From positions 10,540,001 through 10,604,000 of the forward strand of contig CP075492.1 in NCBI GenBank assembly GCA_021613535.1: a DNA stretch of 64,000 nt. The letters are read 5' to 3'. This document shows positions 60,059-64,000 of this stretch, piece by piece (positions within the stretch are counted from its first letter, which is position 1; each line of letters opens with the position of its first letter). This DNA is from Adineta vaga (lineage: Eukaryota; Rotifera). The position numbers and the translations under genes were made by a program. Below the pieces are notes generated by a model. That model was not told the DNA's origin. It did no database searches and worked only from the letters and a program-made list of their open reading frames with translations.

Positions 60059-61988
60059 TTAACAAGGACATAGAACTTTGAGAATATATTTTGTTAATAA
60101 TTCAGGAATTTGAGGACTATCATCATTGATTGCGTGAAGAACTAGAACAGAAAAGCTCAAAGTTTAAAAAAAAAGAATTTTAATAAATAACAAACTTTTA
60201 TTGAGATTTTGTATATATTCAAATGATAAATATGATGGATAATCATGATCATATGGAATGACAGTGGTTAGATACTAGAAATATAGATCAAATATGAAAG
60301 AAGTTAGTTTATTAGATGAATATCTTTCTTTATAATTATATATTCTCGTAATTATCTGTATTACATTGATAGAAGCAAAATCCGAGCTTTTAATAGATAT
60401 CTTTTCTGATTCCATTACTACATATATCACATTGCAATTTGACATGTTTTGTTTATCTGCTGATGAAGACAAGCTTTCAAAATTTCTTTGTATATATTAA
60501 TAGATAGTATGATGATTTCATGCAAATATGTTCTTCGAACATCTTTCTTTTACAGATTAGAGTCAATGTTAGAAGAAGAGAAAGAAAACGTTCTCGTATG
60601 TTTCTTCTTCTTCTTTTTTCTTTTATCATATCCTTTGAGAAAGAATTGTTCGTTAATTAAAACATTCTCTATAATCAAGATGACCTCTTTTCTTCCTTTT
60701 CGACATTCTGTCTGTTCTAATCTAATTATTGACAATACTAAACAGTCGTCTAGAAGAGAACAAGGAAAGAGTTTGTTTAGCAGTTCATCTCGAGAATAAT
60801 AAATATTCATAGAACACTTTTTCTATTTCTCGCTAGGAATAAGAGAATTCCCTCACCCAGACGCATCTATTCATATCAGATAGTATTAATGTTTTTCTAT
60901 GAACAAAAAAAAAAGCTAATTTACCGTTCCCGGTTCAATAAAATTATTATTTCCAGACAGTAAACGATGTTGTTGACGTTTTTCATTTTGATAATGTCGT
61001 CGTTTATTCTGGAAAAAGAGAAAAATAGTTTTGATAATATGATTAACTAGATCTTACTTGAATACTAAGTACAAGAGAAATAAATGTGTTTTTATTTTCT
61101 TTTTCATCTTCCAGATCATCTCGATATGCCAATTCTTGTACAAGTATATTTGATAAAGTTTTAATTGAGTCATTTAATTCATCTGTTAGTTGATTTAGTG
61201 AATCGATTGTTTGATATTTCAATTGAAATTGATCATTTAGAAAATGTGATCGAGGTAAATCATCACAAAAACCAGAATCGGGTGTCATATCTTGTAGCAT
61301 GAAATCAATTTCACTAATAACTTGTTCAGCTGTAAGAAAAGGTTCATGAAGAAATGTATCCGATGAAACAATTATTGAATGCATATCTAATTGTTCACGT
61401 AATTCTTCTTCTTCAGCTTCATTTAAATCATCAATTGATTTTATATCATCTTCATAATGTTCTTTATCATAAATAGTCTTCATTACCGTTCGACAATTTC
61501 CAGCAATATGAGGTAATTTCAAATCTTGACGAAGCGATGTACGCAGATTTTCAACTAATTCTGACCAAGTACTAATCAAACAAAACGAACAATCAAATTG
61601 AAAATGTACTAACTCATCAACAACATACCTTGATGAAGTAACTAAATCTGTTTTCAATACATTATTCGATTGCATTTCATCTTGCTTTGGAAAACAAGCA
61701 TGAATTGTATGATCAAATGATTGAACAAGATTTTCAAGTGAAAATGCTTTGAATGAATGTTCTAGAAAAACAAATCTTACCATCATCACAAAAGTTTTTC
61801 TTTAATTTTCTACACTTACCCAATGTAGGATGTAGTAAAGTATCCATCGATGAACTCATATTTGTTGGATCATCCATCATATCATCGTCGTCGTCGTCGT
61901 CATCGAGATTATTTGAATATGAAAATTTTACAATTGGTGCACATGGATTATCGTATAGAACTTGTTTTTCAGTTATTCCAATCGACAT
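60059..61988 (-). CDS. FEZ: Fasciculation and elongation protein zeta (FEZ/UNC-76)
   Basis: Six exons: 61988-61820, 61761-61629, 61571-61058, 61008-60925, 60274-60196 and 60141-60059; 353 residues (human FEZ1 about 392). It has an acidic N-terminus with eight Asp in a row, FKAFSLENLVQSFDHTIHACF (the FEZ F-K-S-M-E-D-L-V region), EPFLTAEQVISEIDFMLQD, and a coiled-coil with IKTLSNILVQELAYRDDLE and NTFISLVLSIQNKRR. It ends with YLTTVIPYDHD and LLTKYILKVLCP, both family signatures. FEZ proteins are kinesin-1 adaptors for axonal cargo. The 57-bp intron 61628-61572 is open in frame; the 650-bp intron 60924-60275 contains a spurious 86-codon frame. Confidence 0.93.
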
Positions 61989-62415
61989 ATTCTTCCGAGG
62001 AAGATATAGAATGGAATGAGAAATAATTTCACTTATTCCTGTTTGCTTTCTATTCTATTGATAGATAGAAGAATAGAAATGCACATCGTTTCTCTTTCAT
62101 TCAGTCATTTAGTTCAGTTCACAGTTCTTCTTCTCTTGCTTTGATGAACCAATCATTGGATGTGAACCAGGCTTAGTAATTTATTGGAAAGAATATGTTG
62201 AGTTTCTTGAATTTCTATAATGATTCTTTGGAATATCTTTGATGAATTTCTAATCGAGGACGAAACAATAATTGAATGGTTGAAAAGAAACCAATCCAGT
62301 CAGTTGTGAGGTATGACGAATGAATCATTGGTTGGTGGTTGATCATTTGATTCATTCATTCGATCGACACTGATGACTGACTGATACTGATACTGATCTG
62401 ATAGTTTAGTCAAAG
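61989..62415. promoter_or_regulatory. Shared upstream region of FEZ (-) and chitinase-like gene (+)
   Basis: 427 bp between divergent starts. The right end has short CTGATA-like tandem repeats (about 62368-62402) and a GTTTAG acceptor-like site six bases before the chitinase ATG. ATTCATTC-type repeats occur near 62349-62362. No known factor site is recognised. Confidence 0.4.
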
Positions 62416-63644
62416 ATGATATTGTTGATTTTTCTCATATTTCCTGCTGTACAATCATATTTATTTGGATGTTATTATGATTATAATCAACCATTAATCT
62501 TACCCGAACAGTTGCCCACCAGTATTTGCACACATGTATTATTGATTGGAGCAGTTCTTGTTAAAGATCGAGGGCTTAGTTTTGTTCAACGTCCATACAA
62601 TGGTTCTGAGGCATTACAAAGTATGAGAGAGTATCGTACACGCGATTCCAATAGACTGAAACTAGTTCCATCCATAGTTGGTGATGATGTAGAATGGAAA
62701 ACAGCATTGAAGGATTCAGAATCTCGAACAATATTCATCGCAAATCTCGTCGATTTTGCATCATCTCAAGTAAAGAATGACGAAAATTTTCTTTGACTTT
62801 TTATATGAATGAATAGGAAGTCGATGGTTTTGATTTTGATTGGGAATATCCATGTGGAGATTTCAAATCGATCTATACCGAATTTATTCAAGAACTACGT
62901 CTAGCTGTAGATCGAATGTTCAACACTAAGTTTCTGATTGGTACTGCCGTGGGTGCAGGTAAATATACAATTGATAATTGCTATGAAATTGGTAAATTAG
63001 GTTTAATACTTGATCTAATTCATCTAATGACGTATGATTATCATAGTAAGTACTATTATTTTAAGAAAATCAATCAATTTATAGTTATCTATTCAGCTAT
63101 TTATGATAAACAAACAGGATATAGTTCGCCTATTTATCCAAAAAGTGTTGAAACAGGTGATGCTCGATATTACAATACCGAGTGGAGTGCAATGTATCTT
63201 GTTGAACAGGGTGTACCACGAAATAAAATTCTCATTGGATTCGAAGGACTTGGTCATACATTCCAATTGAATAACAGTGATAATCATGATTTTGCAGCAC
63301 CTGTTGTTGGTCCTGGTTATGGTAGTGGATGGATGACATTTATTGAATTTTGTTTAATTGTAAAAACTGCTGGATCACATTGGGACGATGAAGCAAAAGT
63401 TAATTATACATATTATAAAGATCAATGGACAAATGTAGGAGATGTAAGAGCAGCAGTGGAGAAAGTGCTCTTTACTAAAGCACATGATTACGGTGGTGTA
63501 TTTAGTTTTGTGAGTTTATAAATGAATAGAACTGTTTGAATCTATTGGTATATTTAGGGTCTTCATCTCGATGATCCAACAGATATTTGTCAACACGGTG
63601 AAACTTTTCCGATTCATCGTACAGTCGCTCGACATTTACAATAA
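62416..63644 (+). CDS. GH18 chitinase-like secreted protein
   Basis: Four exons: 62416-62769, 62817-63045, 63097-63509 and 63558-63644; 360 residues. The signal peptide (MILLIFLIFPAVQS) precedes a glycoside hydrolase family 18 barrel: FGCYYDYNQP, ICTHVLLIGAVL (strand 2), LVPSIVGDD and DGFDFDWEYP, the full catalytic D-x-x-D-x-D-x-E motif with Glu present, then LIHLMTYDYH (substrate-binding M-x-Y-D), NKILIGFEGLGHTF and GGVFSFGLHLDD. It is therefore probably active on chitin or related GlcNAc polymers, possibly in feeding, trophi/egg-shell turnover or defence. It has no chitin-binding module. Intron 63046-63096 is 51 bp and open in frame. Confidence 0.9.
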
Positions 63645-63769
63645 CTGTGATATTATATTTGATATATTGTCATTTGTTTTTTTTCTGAATTGATAATAAA
63701 AATATAATTGTAATACTCATGAACAAAATTGAATCTTGATTTTTGTTCTTTTATCGTAGTGTCTCAATA

Positions 63770-64000
63770 ATGTCGTCGATATTTGGTTATACTTGTATAC
63801 TAATCTATTTTCTATTTCTTTCCATAATGACGTGTGAAACACGATTCATCAATGAAGAAGAGACAATTGATAATTCACAACTTGCAATTATACTCTCAAA
63901 TTATCGACATCGATTTGAACATTCAACAAATTTAAAGAAACTTCGATGGACTTTAGACAATCGATATAATAAAGCTTATTGTCAATTTTGTGATTTAGTT
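63770..64000 (+). CDS. N-terminal part of a secreted protein, cut by the window end
   Basis: An ATG at 63770 opens 77 codons running off the end. It begins with a hydrophobic signal-type segment (YTCILIYFLFLSIMTC) and continues with a charged region containing several Arg/His and a closing KAYCQFCDLV. A C-x-x-C after about 70 residues can start a saposin-B-type domain, as in acid sphingomyelinases, but this is a weak guess. The sequence GTAG lies ten bases upstream of the ATG as an acceptor-like site. No family is assigned. Confidence 0.5.
   Translation, partial: MSSIFGYTCILIYFLFLSIMTCETRFINEEETIDNSQLAIILSNYRHRFEHSTNLKKLRWTLDNRYNKAYCQFCDLV

Noticed and set aside
60550-60810. Overlapping frames of 86 and 103 codons between FEZ exons
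   Set aside because: They lie in the 650-bp FEZ intron and look like low-complexity chance frames (polylysine/polyphenylalanine runs).

Overview
This 64 kb window is AT-rich, intron-dense nuclear DNA from a small invertebrate animal. The genes are metazoan (twitchin, a FEZ/UNC-76 protein, OSTF1, RAB39, TRAPPC4, nucleobindin, TMEM223). Most introns are only about 50-57 bp, genes lie a few hundred bases apart, and a 3' splice site sits just upstream of most start codons, which suggests spliced-leader trans-splicing. Together this fits a bdelloid rotifer best. That placement is inference from gene style; no search was run.

Layout. 1-2.7 kb is a graveyard of three broken genes: the end of a + strand membrane-protein gene with an in-frame stop, a minus-strand membrane-protein gene split by a palindromic insert, and an orphan Kelch exon. 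3.0-6.5 kb (+) has a Src-like tyrosine kinase with a one-base frameshift in its SH2 domain, then an orphan rhodopsin-type GPCR. 7.1-9.7 kb (-) has TRAPPC4 and nucleobindin; nucleobindin is divergent from an antistasin/Kunitz protease inhibitor (10.1-10.7 kb, +). After about 2 kb of non-coding DNA, 12.7-15.7 kb (+) encodes a 12-exon cysteine-rich surface protein. 15.8-27.7 kb is a run of five minus-strand genes: OSTF1 (with a C-terminal frameshift), the RNA polymerase III largest subunit POLR3A (21 exons), an acetylserotonin O-methyltransferase-like enzyme, RAB39 and FBXW8. 27.7-30.6 kb is a non-coding stretch with anomalous patches. 30.65-34.45 kb (+) is a tandem pair of GT31 beta-1,3-glycosyltransferases.

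34.9-56.2 kb (-) is one giant twitchin gene: 11 N-terminal Ig domains, a linker with clustered PKA-type sites, an Ig/Fn3 array, a kinase, then five Ig domains with a Ser/Arg linker and a PEVK-like segment. An intron after the kinase holds an extra ATG exon whose splice phase matches the next exon. This predicts a short kinase-less isoform organised like vertebrate telokin, and it is the most interesting single feature of the window. Beyond a 2.3 kb upstream region lie TMEM223 and a FEZ/UNC-76 protein (both -), the latter divergent from a GH18 chitinase-like enzyme (+). The window ends inside an unidentified secreted-protein gene.

No mobile-element coding sequence, tRNA, rRNA or CRISPR was recognised. 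Exon boundaries were read by eye from GT/AG sites, reading phase and family similarity. Two frameshifts (3.54 kb and 16.02 kb) could be assembly errors or real lesions.
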